Assembly (NCBI GenBank): GCA_021018995.1
Contig: CM037590.1
Span: 103,603,097-103,667,096, forward strand
DNA from: Chloranthus sessilifolius
Taxonomy: Eukaryota > Streptophyta > Magnoliopsida > Chloranthales > Chloranthaceae
Length of the DNA stretch: 64,000 bases
Direction: 5' to 3'
Shown: positions 48,376 to 59,339 of the stretch, piece after piece
Position numbering within the stretch: the stretch's first letter is position 1
How the letters are laid out: each line of letters opens with the position of its first letter
The notes under the pieces: model-generated
What the model was told of the DNA's origin: nothing
The model's input: the letters and a program-made list of their open reading frames with translations, nothing else
Databases searched by the model: none
Program-made: the position numbers and the translations under genes

Positions 48376-50255
48376 ATTTTATCACTTCAGTGCGACCTTT
48401 TCGATAACACGAAAAGTTAAAAATTTAATGCCCTCGTGAAAATCAAATTCTGACCTTCACGTTCTCAAAATCACACTAATAACCATCTTATTCTATATAT
48501 ATATTGGGGTGATATGAAAATATATATATATATATATATAAACATAACAAATTTAGATGTAAATCTTTGTTATAAGTATCATAGTTCTACGCTTCCATCT
48601 TGATCATGACATATGAGTTATGGGCATATTAGGTCATATGTACGCAAGTGTATAAGATCATGCCTACACTTGGGCATGGTGATTCGTTGAAAAGGGATCG
48701 AAGCGAGGAATACATCTTATTCACATACCTTTCCACTCATGGTAGTATGGGACATCATGATGAGTAGGGTGACTGCGAATTTAGTGTAGCCTTATATACG
48801 GTGGCATATGAGGTTACCCTATCACCCTATGTTTTAATATGATAGAATAAGATATGAGTTACGATATGAGATTCGACCCCTAGGCTTTAATTATAGTGTG
48901 ATCTCTTTATGGTCACATGAAACTCGAAATATAGGCGTCCATGAACGGATGCAACCCCTCTATATTAGTATAGAACCTCTATGGTAGTGAGGTTTCTTTA
49001 CTGCAACACGAAGTATATCCTGGTTACTATGAAACTCTTTCTTTAAAAAGCGTAATTTAGTAAAGTTATCCCACTATAGCTCGTCTTAGATGTGAGTTGT
49101 AAAAGTATGTTATAATATAAGCATGATGAGATAAGTCATGAGTATGATAATAAGACACCGCTGTGTAGACCAAAATAAGATTAAGAACTTAAGTCTGTAC
49201 ATGTTATTCCTTTTGTAGCCACTGTAAGGGCAATAACATCTTATTTCCAAGGCGGGTCTCAAAGGGACAACATATTATGAGTCACGTTTAGCCATGTCTC
49301 CCCATTAGGCTGGATGAGGCTTATGAGTATGCTATGGTTGTAAGCTACTTTAGAGACCCCTCACATAGTAGGCTCGAGCAGCGACTCTAGTACATGTCAT
49401 ATATAATTTTTGAGTATACTAGGTACGGCCATGCGATGTATAAACACATATATGAGAATAATAAGACATGTTATGTTATGAGATTTGGTGAGGTACATTA
49501 GGATAGATTGTGTCTAGATCATGATTTTGTATTTATGTTATGATATGAGTTCTATGATATGCACATGATTATCATTTTCTCTTTTCAGATTTTATTGATA
49601 TATCATTACTATCCCTCACGTGATGCACCCACAATGCACCTGAGTAGAATAGGGTCGATTGGTGGTGTATCCACTGAGTTTACGTAACTGAGATCCCACG
49701 AAAAACTATCAATTGCAGGTGATTATATTGGCAGAGTTGATGCAGGCTATTCTAATCCTTTTAGGAGGGTGATGTCGTGGATGCTTAGTACCAGGAGCCT
49801 TTAGAGAGTGACGCCGCAGGTTATCAGGAGAACCTTAGTATTGACTACGATCTTAATGTCGACTATTGACAATTGTAGTTTCGGTATTGAGATTCGTTCT
49901 ATACGGTTATTTTTTTTATTTACTTGTATAGCGGATTTGTTTATGATTTCTATTTCCTTTTAACTATGAGATGTTTCTTTGATTTTAGTCGCATTGATTC
50001 ATATTTATAGTTGTCTTTATATCTCATTCTTTTATTGTTGGGTTCACGGATCTCGTGGAGTCATATTTGCGCGAGTACTTTGATTATGTGAATGTTTGCT
50101 TTGCATATATGGGATGTGTGTGAGTTATAACTCGAAATTCTATGCCCTCGGGTAATGACAGAGTGGTATTAATGCTTAGGCTTTACTTCCTATTTGACTT
50201 TAGGGACTTAAGTTATTACGAGGTCTAAGTCTTTAAATTTTGACAAAGGATTACG

Positions 50256-50583
50256 ATGCCTCCGCGAATGAATGGTGAGGGATCTTCCTCCCATGGAGAA
50301 GAAAGTGAGTTAGAGGGTATATTCCACAAGTTGACTGCGACACAACAGTAACATGTGGCCCAGTTGAATGAGACCTATCAACAAGAGACTGCCAGACTAA
50401 TTCAAGGGTTTAACCAACAATTGGTGCAGCAGGCAAGGTCTTATCAGGACCTGATTGCCCAACAACTAAACAATCCTCCCAATCGCGGTCCGGTTGCACC
50501 ACCACCTCGAGTTGAGAATAATAATCATAACGAATGCACGACCTTTATCAGGGCCCGACCCCCACATTTCCTCGAACAGTTAG
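50256..50583 (+). pseudogene. gag start of family C, fossil
   Basis: It begins MPPRMNGEGSSSHGEE just after the primer site. It has a glutamine-rich coiled-coil-like stretch (LNETYQQETARLIQGFNQQL) and the start of the gag core (IRARPPHFLEQ), where family D LTR sequence takes over. Only the beginning is present and it is broken. Confidence 0.7.
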
Positions 50584-50870
50584 TGTTATGATCTGAATTT
50601 TATGTCTTTAGTACACCTAATTTATGTGTATGTGCTTAATAACATATTCTCCGCATGCCGTGACTTTTCAAAACATTTTAACTAAAAATACATATTTTGA
50701 TTTTCCAAGCTCTTATATTTATTTTCGTCATTTATGGACACAAGTTATGTGGTACTCTACAGGTTAAAGTCTTTAAGTTCTAGACAAAATATTATAAATA
50801 AGTGTTTTACGGAGAACCCTAAATTATAATCTCATTTAGAGTTCTTCTTAAGAATAGAGCCGTTAGAAAC
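50584..50870 (+). repeat. Family D LTR, left part
   Basis: It starts TGTTATGATCTGAATTTTATG, an LTR-type start, inside family C gag. It stops at GAAAC, the target duplication of element 2, and resumes at 63665 with CCTAAAGACTTTAG. No internal region of family D is in the window. Confidence 0.55.
50866..50870 (+). other. Target site duplication of element 2 (GAAAC), left copy
   Basis: It is identical to 63660-63664. Removing the element gives a continuous AGAAACCCTAAAG. Confidence 0.92.
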
Positions 50871-51618
50871 TGTAACGTCCCTGATATCTGAACAAGAACC
50901 TGATTGTTTCGATATGCATGCTCGACACAGAAATCGAGATAGATCTAAAATTTTGAATGTAATATTATTGGAAATAATAATTATCCACGTGTAGGTGAAG
51001 TCATGTGTGACTTCCCACTTCAATCGGAGTCTTGTGAGACGGTGATACAGCTTGTTACATCGTAGCAACTGTGTTCACGCTCCACACCGGGAACTTAAGT
51101 TAAGGAAAACCAAAATATATGTGATATTTTTATTTCATTTGCTTATTATAGAAGGAAGAGGGGTTGGCCAAAACCTATCTTCATCTCTTTTCCTTGTTTC
51201 TGAAAAGTCTGGAGCTTTGCTAGAACCTAGAAGTCACTCCTTTGAAGAAACACAATTGAGAGAGGACCTAGGTTAGTGGTTGTGTGACCTTGGAGTGAGA
51301 AATCGATGTTAGTACGTCGTATCAAATCGGCAAGGAGGTGTGCTGTCACTACGTGTCGAAGCGGAGCTGCAAATTTCCATTTCCGAGTGAAGGGGGTGAC
51401 AAATCCCAAGTCCCGAATCCGAAACCCTCTTCAGAGTGCGTTTGTCGAGACCCCGAAAGAGCCCGAGTAAAGGTGAGCCTATGCATTTAAATTGGGCAGA
51501 TGAGAGCCCCTTACATGTGTGTTGTGTGTGTATTAATAATTGTGAGAAACCATTAATGAAGATAGGTCGAAAATAAGAAAAATATATGACCTCCATTAAT
51601 GACAGAGGATCTGTCATT

Positions 51619-52316
51619 ATTGATCGATCAATGCTAGATTGATCGATCAATGAGGTCATTGATCGATCAATTCGTATAAAATTTAAAAGAGAACAGTGGA
51701 CCTGAAATTTCTGAAAGTTCAGTGCTCGAAGGGTATTGATCGATCAATTAGAGAATTGATCGATCAATTATGAGTATTGATCGATCACAGAGAGAGTGAT
51801 CGATCAATGGCTGGTGTTGATCGATCAATGATGGTATTGATCGATCACTTGTGTGTATTGATCGATCAATGAAGGCATTGATCGATCACTTGTGTGTATT
51901 GATCGATCAATGAAGGCATTGATCGATCACTTGTGTGTATTGATCGATCAATAAGGAGATTGATCGATCAATCTGTATAAGTTACAAAAGGGAACAGAAA
52001 GAGGAAAATTTAAAAGTTTAAGCTATTGATCGATCAATGAGGTCATTGATCGATCAATAAAACATATTGATCGATCAACTGATCTGGTGATCGATCAATT
52101 TTGCTCTGACAAAGTGTAAAGAAAAATGAGGTATTGATTGATCAATTAAGGTATTGATCGATCAATGAAGGGTGTTGATCGATCAATAAAGGCTATTGGT
52201 CGATCAACTACCTCTGATTGCTTGTGAAGTAAATTAAGAGTATTGATCGATCAATGGGGACATTGATCGATCAACAAGGAGGATTGATCGATCAATAAGG
52301 GTGTTGATCGATCAAT
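51619..52316. repeat. TTGATCGATCAA palindrome array in element 2 5' LTR
   Basis: I count 27 units. In the densest part the start-to-start distances are 20, 21, 20, 20, 20, 21, 20, 21. Between about 51840 and 51950 two neighbouring units (one with spacer CTTGTGTGTA, one with ATGAAGGCA) form a 41-bp higher-order repeat of about 2.5 copies. The array is downstream of the TATA-like box, so probably in the transcribed leader. Confidence 0.93.
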
Positions 52317-53111
52317 CACCCCTGTTTTTGTCATGCTTTATTTATGTGAATTGAATGCTACTGGACACCGCACCAGTTGACTTTCTGACATACCTGACAC
52401 ATAGTTTACTATATTTATGGTCTAGGATCAGCCCTTGACGCTTTAAAAAGCTTTGGATTTACTTAGAAAGAGGTCTGACCTGAGGTAGGGGAAAACCAAC
52501 CTAAACTATTTTTACTATGATTTCATGATTCTTGCATACCTGCACCCTGATTTCTGTTTTAACAAGCATGTTAGCATATCATAAATTCCTGTTATATCTG
52601 ATTCCTGTTTTCTGATTTTGGATTCTAAAACCTGCTCCTGATTTCTGCTATCTGATCTGTGAGGTCTATGTGTGTATGTGATTTGATGATTTAACTAGAT
52701 GATCCACACCGACTCGGCGGTATATCCGTGCCTGGCACACTTGTACATCTGCTTTGTTAATCCCTCGGCATAATTGTACTCCATAGATGAGGCATTATTG
52801 CACCCTGAAATTATTCATGTGAACGATGATTGGTTGGGGTTTCCTATCGGTAGATTCCTAATTACTCGGTGTTATATATTCAGGGGAGTTTCTTAAGTTA
52901 GAAAACATATATAATTTAAGTCACTGATCATATGCTTGCATAACATTTGTTTCTTGTTTAAAAGCTCAGTACTTGATTTGATTTGTCCTATTCACATGTT
53001 CTGATTTGATTTCCTGCTTTGAGATATCATGTCCTGCATATTCAATTCATTTTAGTTGGAATTCTTCTATTGAGCTTAGATGTAACTCACCCTGTTTCAT
53101 TAATATTTTAG

Positions 53112-53224
53112 GTTCTGAGGCTAGAGTTCCAGGCACCGAGAGTGACCCTGACTACCAGCCTGATCTAGAGGCTAAGGCTGAGGACGAGGAGACTGGCGTC
53201 CAGGCGGACAATTTTTATCCATAG
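53112..53224 (+). other. Acidic coding-like segment conserved in the LTRs of elements 1 and 2
   Basis: After a TATTTTAG boundary the sequence reads as GSEARVPGTESDPDYQPD, then an E/D-rich stretch ending DNFYP and a stop. The same text with mostly the same frame is at 63091-63203 and, in minus orientation, at about 25093-25205. Similar acidic runs are common near the 3' end of plant chromovirus LTRs. Whether it is translated is unknown. Confidence 0.5.
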
Positions 53225-53641
53225 TCTGGGTACACTAGTCTATTACTTTTGGGATTGTGTATAAACTTTGGATTATTGTGTGCCTGGTGGCCACTTCCTG
53301 TATTTATTTCTGTAGATATTTTACTTTTTCTTGTATTATTATACATTCTATAGGAACCACTATCAGGAACCATTGTTTGGGTGATGGATGTCCATCACTA
53401 GTGGTTCTTCTTGGTTCCTTTTTAGGAATGTATATTCTTTTGATATATATAGATACATATTTTGTTTATTGCTTCTTTCTATTTGTAAAGCCTTATGTGA
53501 TGACTTGATCTACCACTGCTGGACAGTGTCTGCTTGATTTCCACTATACGAGCAGACACTTTATGATTTATCCTGGGGATCATCTAGAGTATGATCCTGA
53601 TGGCACGGATTTTCAGGCACGAAATTTCTGGCTATCACAGT

Positions 53642-53653
53642 TGGTATCAGAGC
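53642..53653 (+). promoter_or_regulatory. tRNA-iMet primer binding site of element 2
   Basis: TGGTATCAGAGC, complementary to the 3' end of plant initiator methionine tRNA, 2 bp after the LTR end. Confidence 0.93.
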
Positions 53654-53731
53654 CTAGGCTTTAGGTTGAACTGCGGGTTCATGTTGGATTATTTTCCCAA
53701 GCTAGTACTAATCAGTGTTATTATTTTCACA

Positions 53732-54870
53732 ATGACAGACCAGTATGGGCCCTAGGTTCAGAGGCAGACGCAGTGGAGGTAGGGAAGGTCAGAGAGAAGT
53801 TCCTCTGAGGGAGATCCCCAATGTTGTTGGTACATCATGGGGATTAGAGTTCCTCACGCAGGCTAATGCAGTTCCAGTAGGACCGAGAGGAGGTAGAAGA
53901 GGCAATGAGGAGAGAATGGAGCAGCTGTTGGAAGCCTTGGCTACCAACGTCGCTCAGCAGATGGCTGCTCTAACTCAGTAGGCAGCTAGACCACCTCATC
54001 AGCCAAGCGGGTTTGTGGAGTTTAAGAGAATGAGACCTCCTAACTTCTCGGGTCAGACAGATCCCATAGAGGCAGAGGGATGGATAAAAGAGATGGAGAA
54101 ACTTTTTGAAGTGCTCCAGTGCAATGATGTAGAGAAAGTACACTGGTTCACTTTCATGTTAGATGGTGATGTCGAACCTTGGTGGAAGTCGGTATCACAG
54201 ACACTCCTTGGATATGGGAGGAGTTCACGGAAGTGTTTTACAATAAATATTTTTTGAAAATTGTGAGGCATCAGTGGGAGGTGAGGTTTATAGAGCTTAA
54301 GCAGGGTACGATGTCAGTGAGAGAGTACGGTGCTGAGTTTGATCGACTCGCTAGGTTCGCACCCCAGCATGTAGCCACTGAGCTGATGAGAGCACGAAAG
54401 TTTCAACTTGGCCTGAGGCAGAACCTATAAAAGGATTTCGCCATGTGAGAAATGGAGACATATGAGAGAGTTATGGCCAAGGCTCTCATAGCAGAGGAGA
54501 ACCATAAGCAGTTTGCTTGGAGAGACAAGCTGACGAGAGAGAGGTCATTTCAGGGGCAATCTCAGGACCCTGAGCAAAACAAGAGGGCTAGATTCTCCAG
54601 ACCTCCGAGATACCCTACACACTCCCGATCGACGATTTCTTCGGGGCCGAGTTCGTACCAGAGAGCAACAGTGCCTACATTTTCTAGACCATTTCGACCG
54701 TCTGGTTCTTCTGGTAGTGGGCCCTCAGTGACCCAGGGTCTCTTCGTTCACTCTAGCTGTGTCATGTGCAAAGTGTGGGAAACCACACAAGACAGAGGAG
54801 TGCAGGAGGGAGACAGGGGCATGCTTCAGGTGTGGCAAGATGGGCCACTTGGTTAGGAATTGCCCAGAGG
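53732..54870 (+). pseudogene. gag of element 2, fossil
   Basis: It starts MTDQYGP. It has a Gly/Arg-rich N-terminus with GPRGGRRG, a helical stretch (MEQLLEALATNVAQQMAAL), the gag core (RPPNFSGQTDPIEAEGW, then MLDGDVEPWW) and the CCHC knuckle CFRCGKMGHLVRNC near 54820-54865. These are nucleocapsid and capsid parts of a chromovirus. It is broken in several places. Confidence 0.85.
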
Positions 54871-57800
54871 AGAGCAAAGACGGCAAAGAACGGTTAGGAT
54901 CGGTATCTACACAAAGATCTTCTCGACCTGTGGTTCAAGGTCGAGCATGCGCTGTTACCGCGACCGATGCTCTGACATCAAATGATGTCATCCAAGGTAT
55001 GATTAAATTTCAAGTGAGATTATTTATCTAGTAGGATATACTGGAGCTTAGAAAAGTAGAGTTATTTTAATTAAATATTTAGGAGGTTAGTACACATACA
55101 CACATATATATCTTAAACACTTAATACAATTATGTGACTGACTTATAGGTGAGCTGAAAGTATATCGAAGTTGTGATATTTGTTTCCACCGAGCACAAGT
55201 TTTGGTAGACCCAGGCTCTACGCACTCATTTGTTAAGCCTTAATTTACGAAAGAATTGAGTGCCACTCCTGAGCAGTTAGAGTCCATATTGACAGTGTCC
55301 ATTCCTACGGGAAGTGCAGTGAATGCACTCACAGTGTGTAAATCGGTGATAGTGTCAGTAGATGATCACGAGACACTGGCAGATTTAATTTTATTAGATA
55401 TGAAGGGATTTGACATCATTCTGGGAATGGACTGGCTATCCGCTTACCATACGAGCGTTGATTGCCTACGAAAGATCGTAATTTTTTACCCTCCAAAGGA
55501 GCGATCATTTAGATTCTTCGAGGTGAAGTCTAAGGTAGCCCCGTTGATATCAGCTGTTCGGGCCGAAAGGATGATGAAGAGTGGATGCAGCGGATATATA
55601 GCCTTCCTACAAGAGCAATGGGAAGAGGCGAATGTGATATCTGATATTCACATTACGTGCGAATACCTAGATGTGTTTCCTGAGGATTTTCCAGGACTAC
55701 CACCAGCTCGGGAGATTGAGTTTGCGATAAATCTGGTTTCGGGCACTGAACCAGTATCTAAGGCTCCTTATCGGATGGCTCCAGCAGAATTACAAGAGTT
55801 GAAGGAGAAACTGCAGGAATTTCTTGACAAAGGGTTCATTCGACCGAGTGTGTCTCCTTGGAGAGCACCAATGTTATTTGTCAGAAAGAATGATGGTTCA
55901 ATGCGTCTATGCATTGACTATCGGCAGTTGAACAAGTTGACGATTAAGAATCGTTACTCGCTCCCTAGGATCGATGATCTGTTTGATCAGTTACAAGGAG
56001 CGAGGTTCTTTACGAAGATTGACTTGAGGTCAGGTTATCATCAACTACGAGTCAAAGCAGAAGATGTCGAGAAGACGGCGTTCAAAACATTATATGGGCA
56101 CTATGAATTCTTGGTTATGCCATTTGGATTGATAAACACACCTGCGTCTTTTATGGACCTGATGAACCGAGTGTTTAAATCACACTTGGATAAGTCTATG
56201 GTTGTCTTTGTAGATGACATCCTTGTCTATTCCAAGACAAAGGAAGAACATGAAGGACATCTACACGTAGCTTTACAAACCCTCAGAGATCACAAATTAT
56301 ATGCGAAGCTCAGTAAGTGTGAGTTTTGGCTGGACCAAGTTAGTTTCTTGGGCCATATTGTCTCTGCTAAGGGTATAACAGTCGACCCGACGAAGATCGA
56401 GGTCGTCGTGAATTGGGAACAGCCGAGAACGGTAACAGAGGTCCGTAGTTTTCTTGGGTTAGAAGGATACTACTGACGGTTTATAGAGGGGTTCTCCAAG
56501 CTCTCGAGTCCACTTACTCAGCTTACCAAGAAGAATGCTAAGTTTGATTGGACTAATCAATGTGAGAAGAGTTTCCAAGAACTAAAGACGTGTCTGACTA
56601 TAGCACCGGTGTTAGCTATACCTTCTGGCAGAGGGGGTTTCGCTATCTACAGTGACACATTTTATAGTGGTTTGGGTTGTGTCCTCAACTAGCACAAGAA
56701 GGTTATCGTGTATGACTATAGACAGTTTAAGGAATATGAGAAAAATTACTCAACTCATGATCTGGAGTTAGCGGCGGTGATCTTTGCTTTAAAGATCTGG
56801 AGGCACTACTTATATAGTGAGACATTTGATATCTTCACCGACCACAAAAGTCTTAAGTATCTATTTACCCAGAAGGATTTGAACATGCGACAGCGTAGAT
56901 GGATGGAGTTCTTAAAGGATTACGATTGTTTCATCCAGTATCACTCTGGGAAGGCTAACGTTGTGGCAGATGTTTTGAGTAGGAAGTCTTTAGCTCAGTT
57001 GACACATCTTATCACCAGAGTGCAGCGGTGGCATCTACTTGAGGACCTGGCCTTGTGCAATACACTGATTGACGTCAAGGGTTTAGGGGCATTGATGGCC
57101 ACTATTGTGATACGGCTCACGTTGTTTGAAAACGTGTGTAAGCTCCAGATAATTAATAATGAGCTTATGGCCATTAGAAAGGATGTGATCAACGGGATCA
57201 GGCCTAATTTTACCATCAAATATGATGGTACTTTGTTGTTTAGAGATTGGATGTGCATACCTGATACGAAAAATCTTAAAGATATAATTTTGGAGGAAGC
57301 GCACAAGTCTACATATGCTATACATCCTGAGAGTACCAAGATGTACCAAGATCTCAAGCAAAGTTTTTGGTGGAGAGGACTGAAGAAAGATGTCGCAGAT
57401 TATGTTTCTCGGTGTTTGGTCTGCCAGCAGGTGAAGGTAGACCATCAGAATCCAGCAGGTTTTTTACAACCATTGCCAGTACCGGAGTGGAAATGGGAAG
57501 CCATTTCTATAGATTTTATTTTGGGATTGCCGAGCACGTTGAGGAAGAACAATGCCATCTGGGTCATTGTAGATCGACTGACGAAGTCTGCACATTTTTT
57601 ACCGTATCGAACTACTTATACAGCCAATAAGCTTGCAGAGCTGTACATGAAAGAGATAGTTCGGTTACATGGCATACCAATCAGCATTGTGTGTGATATA
57701 GATCTGCTCTATACGTCATAATTTTGGCGACGATTTCAGGAAGGCATGGGTTCTAAACTGAAGTTCATTTCGGCGTTCATCCTCGAGATAGATGGGATGA

Positions 57801-58622
57801 GGACAAAGGAACGGATCATAGAGGATATGTTGTGTGCATGTATGTTGGACTTTCATGGTTCATGAGATCAACATTTGCCTCTGATCGAGTTCGCTTATAA
57901 TAACAGCTATCAGTCGAGTATTGGGATGGCGCCTTATGAAGCCTTGTATGGACGACGATGCAGAACTCCTTTGAATTGGAAAGAAGTCGGTGAGAAGCTT
58001 GTTTTGGGACCTGATATCGTGGACAGCACAATCGAGACAGTTCGGTTGATCCGCGAAAGATTGAGGGTTGCTCAAAGTCGCCAAAAGAGCTATGCCGATC
58101 TCCGTCGAACGCACGTTGAGTTTCAGCTATACTCAAATACGCTCGAGCAAGTTGCTATTCATAGTTAAAATGATTGGTTATGGATTTAACCACTATTTTC
58201 AGGTTGGAGACAAGGTCTTTGTGAAGATCTCACCAACCAAGGGCACGATGCACTTCGGGAAGCGTGGGAAGCTGAGTCCTCAATATATCGGCCCATTTGA
58301 GGTACTTGGACTGGTTGGCGAAGTTGCTTATCGGATTGCTTTGCCATCGCAGTTGGCGAGCATGCATAACGTCTTTCATGTTTCCATGTTGCAACGATAC
58401 GTGCGCGACCCGACTCACGTCTTGGATTTCCAACGGATTGAGTTGCAAGAGGAGTTGACGGTGATTGAGGAATCAATTGCGATCTTGGATCATAGAGATC
58501 AAGTTTTGCGAACCAAGTTGATTCCACTGGTGCTAGTCAAGTGGAGAAATCATTCGGATTCGGAAGCTACTTGGGAACGCGCAACTGAGATTCGCGAGCA
58601 GTATCTGCACTTGTTCACTTGA
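54871..58622 (+). pseudogene. pol of element 2 (protease, RT, RNase H, integrase with chromodomain-like tail), fossil
   Basis: Protease: VDPGSTHSF near 55206 and [12 protein letters not shown] near 55415. RT: 55680-56480, with the active-site FVDD at 56207-56218. RNase H: 56640-56980 with DHKSLKYLF. Integrase: zinc part with CLVCQQVK near 57415, core from about 57505 (SIDFILGLP), and a C-terminal tail VKWRNHSDSEATWERA at about 58540, typical of the group II chromodomains of Tekay/Del-type chromoviruses. The region is broken in several places. Confidence 0.88.
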
Positions 58623-58821
58623 CGTGAGAGGTAAATTTTTATTTTGTGTTCACTTAAAGATTCATCACCATGATTGTGTTACTATGTGTGCGCACACATC
58701 ATTGACTCGAGAAATATGCTTTTGCGGGTTCTGTATGTGATGTACATGTAACCTTGTTCTCGAAATATAGATCATTCTCCTTAAGGAAGTGACTGTGTTG
58801 AGGAACCATGTCACAGTCAGT

Positions 58822-59221
58822 ATTGATCGATCAACAGAGAGATTGATCGATCAATTTGGTAATTGATCGATCAACACAGGGTGGTAATCGATCAATGATG
58901 GTGAGGTTTAGTACTCACATTTTGGGTGATTGATCAATCAATAAGTGTATTGATCTATCAATGTTCGGGGTGTTGATCGATCACCAAGGTTGGTTGATCG
59001 ATCACAGTAGGCCATTGATCGCTCAACAGGGTAGTGATCGATCAATTAGGAGGTCATTAATCGATCAACAGTGGATATTGATCGATCTATGCATCGGGCT
59101 AGGGCATGAAGATGCTTCATTGATCGATCAATGATAGCATTAATTGATCAATCCTGGGGTTTTAAGTTATATTTGGGATTTCGAACAGTTATTTGCACAA
59201 AGCGTACAAGTGATCGATCAA
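58822..59221. repeat. TTGATCGATCAA palindrome array between pol and accessory frame (element 2)
   Basis: About 15 units in 400 bp, more decayed than in the LTRs, several lacking the central CG. It starts 200 bp after the end of pol and stops about 120 bp before the accessory frame, the position of a promoter or leader for that frame. Confidence 0.9.
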
Positions 59222-59339
59222 GGGGGTTTTGGCACCGACCGTTCAACCTTCTTCCCGACGGATTCTTCCGCGTGACCATTCATTCGGTAACACCTTCTTT
59301 TCATTCATTTTGATTCTTGTTATCGTTTATTTTTGCAAA

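Larger units (their letters stand above)
47026..50160 (+). repeat. Family C LTR (Ty3/gypsy), about 3.1 kb
   Basis: The start is taken at TATAACGATCCGGAATTTC, resembling the usual chromovirus LTR start TGTAACGACCCGGAATT. The end is at GGGTAATGACA, followed at 50165 by a diverged primer site (TGGTATTAATGC against TGGTATCAGAGC) and then gag. It contains AATCGATCGATT-type palindromes at 47710-48200 and three (AT)n tracts. The partner LTR is not in the window. The left boundary is less certain than the right. Confidence 0.65.
50871..53639 (+). repeat. 5' LTR of element 2
   Basis: 2769 bp, from TGTAACGTCCC to GCTATCACA, directly followed by the primer site. It contains the 51619-52316 palindrome array and an acidic coding-like segment at 53112-53224. 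Confidence 0.92.

Noticed and set aside
51619-52316. CRISPR-like array
   Set aside because: Repeats of 12 bp with 8-9 bp spacers inside an LTR of a plant retrotransposon, no cas genes, and units also palindromic and variable in number between LTRs. Not CRISPR.
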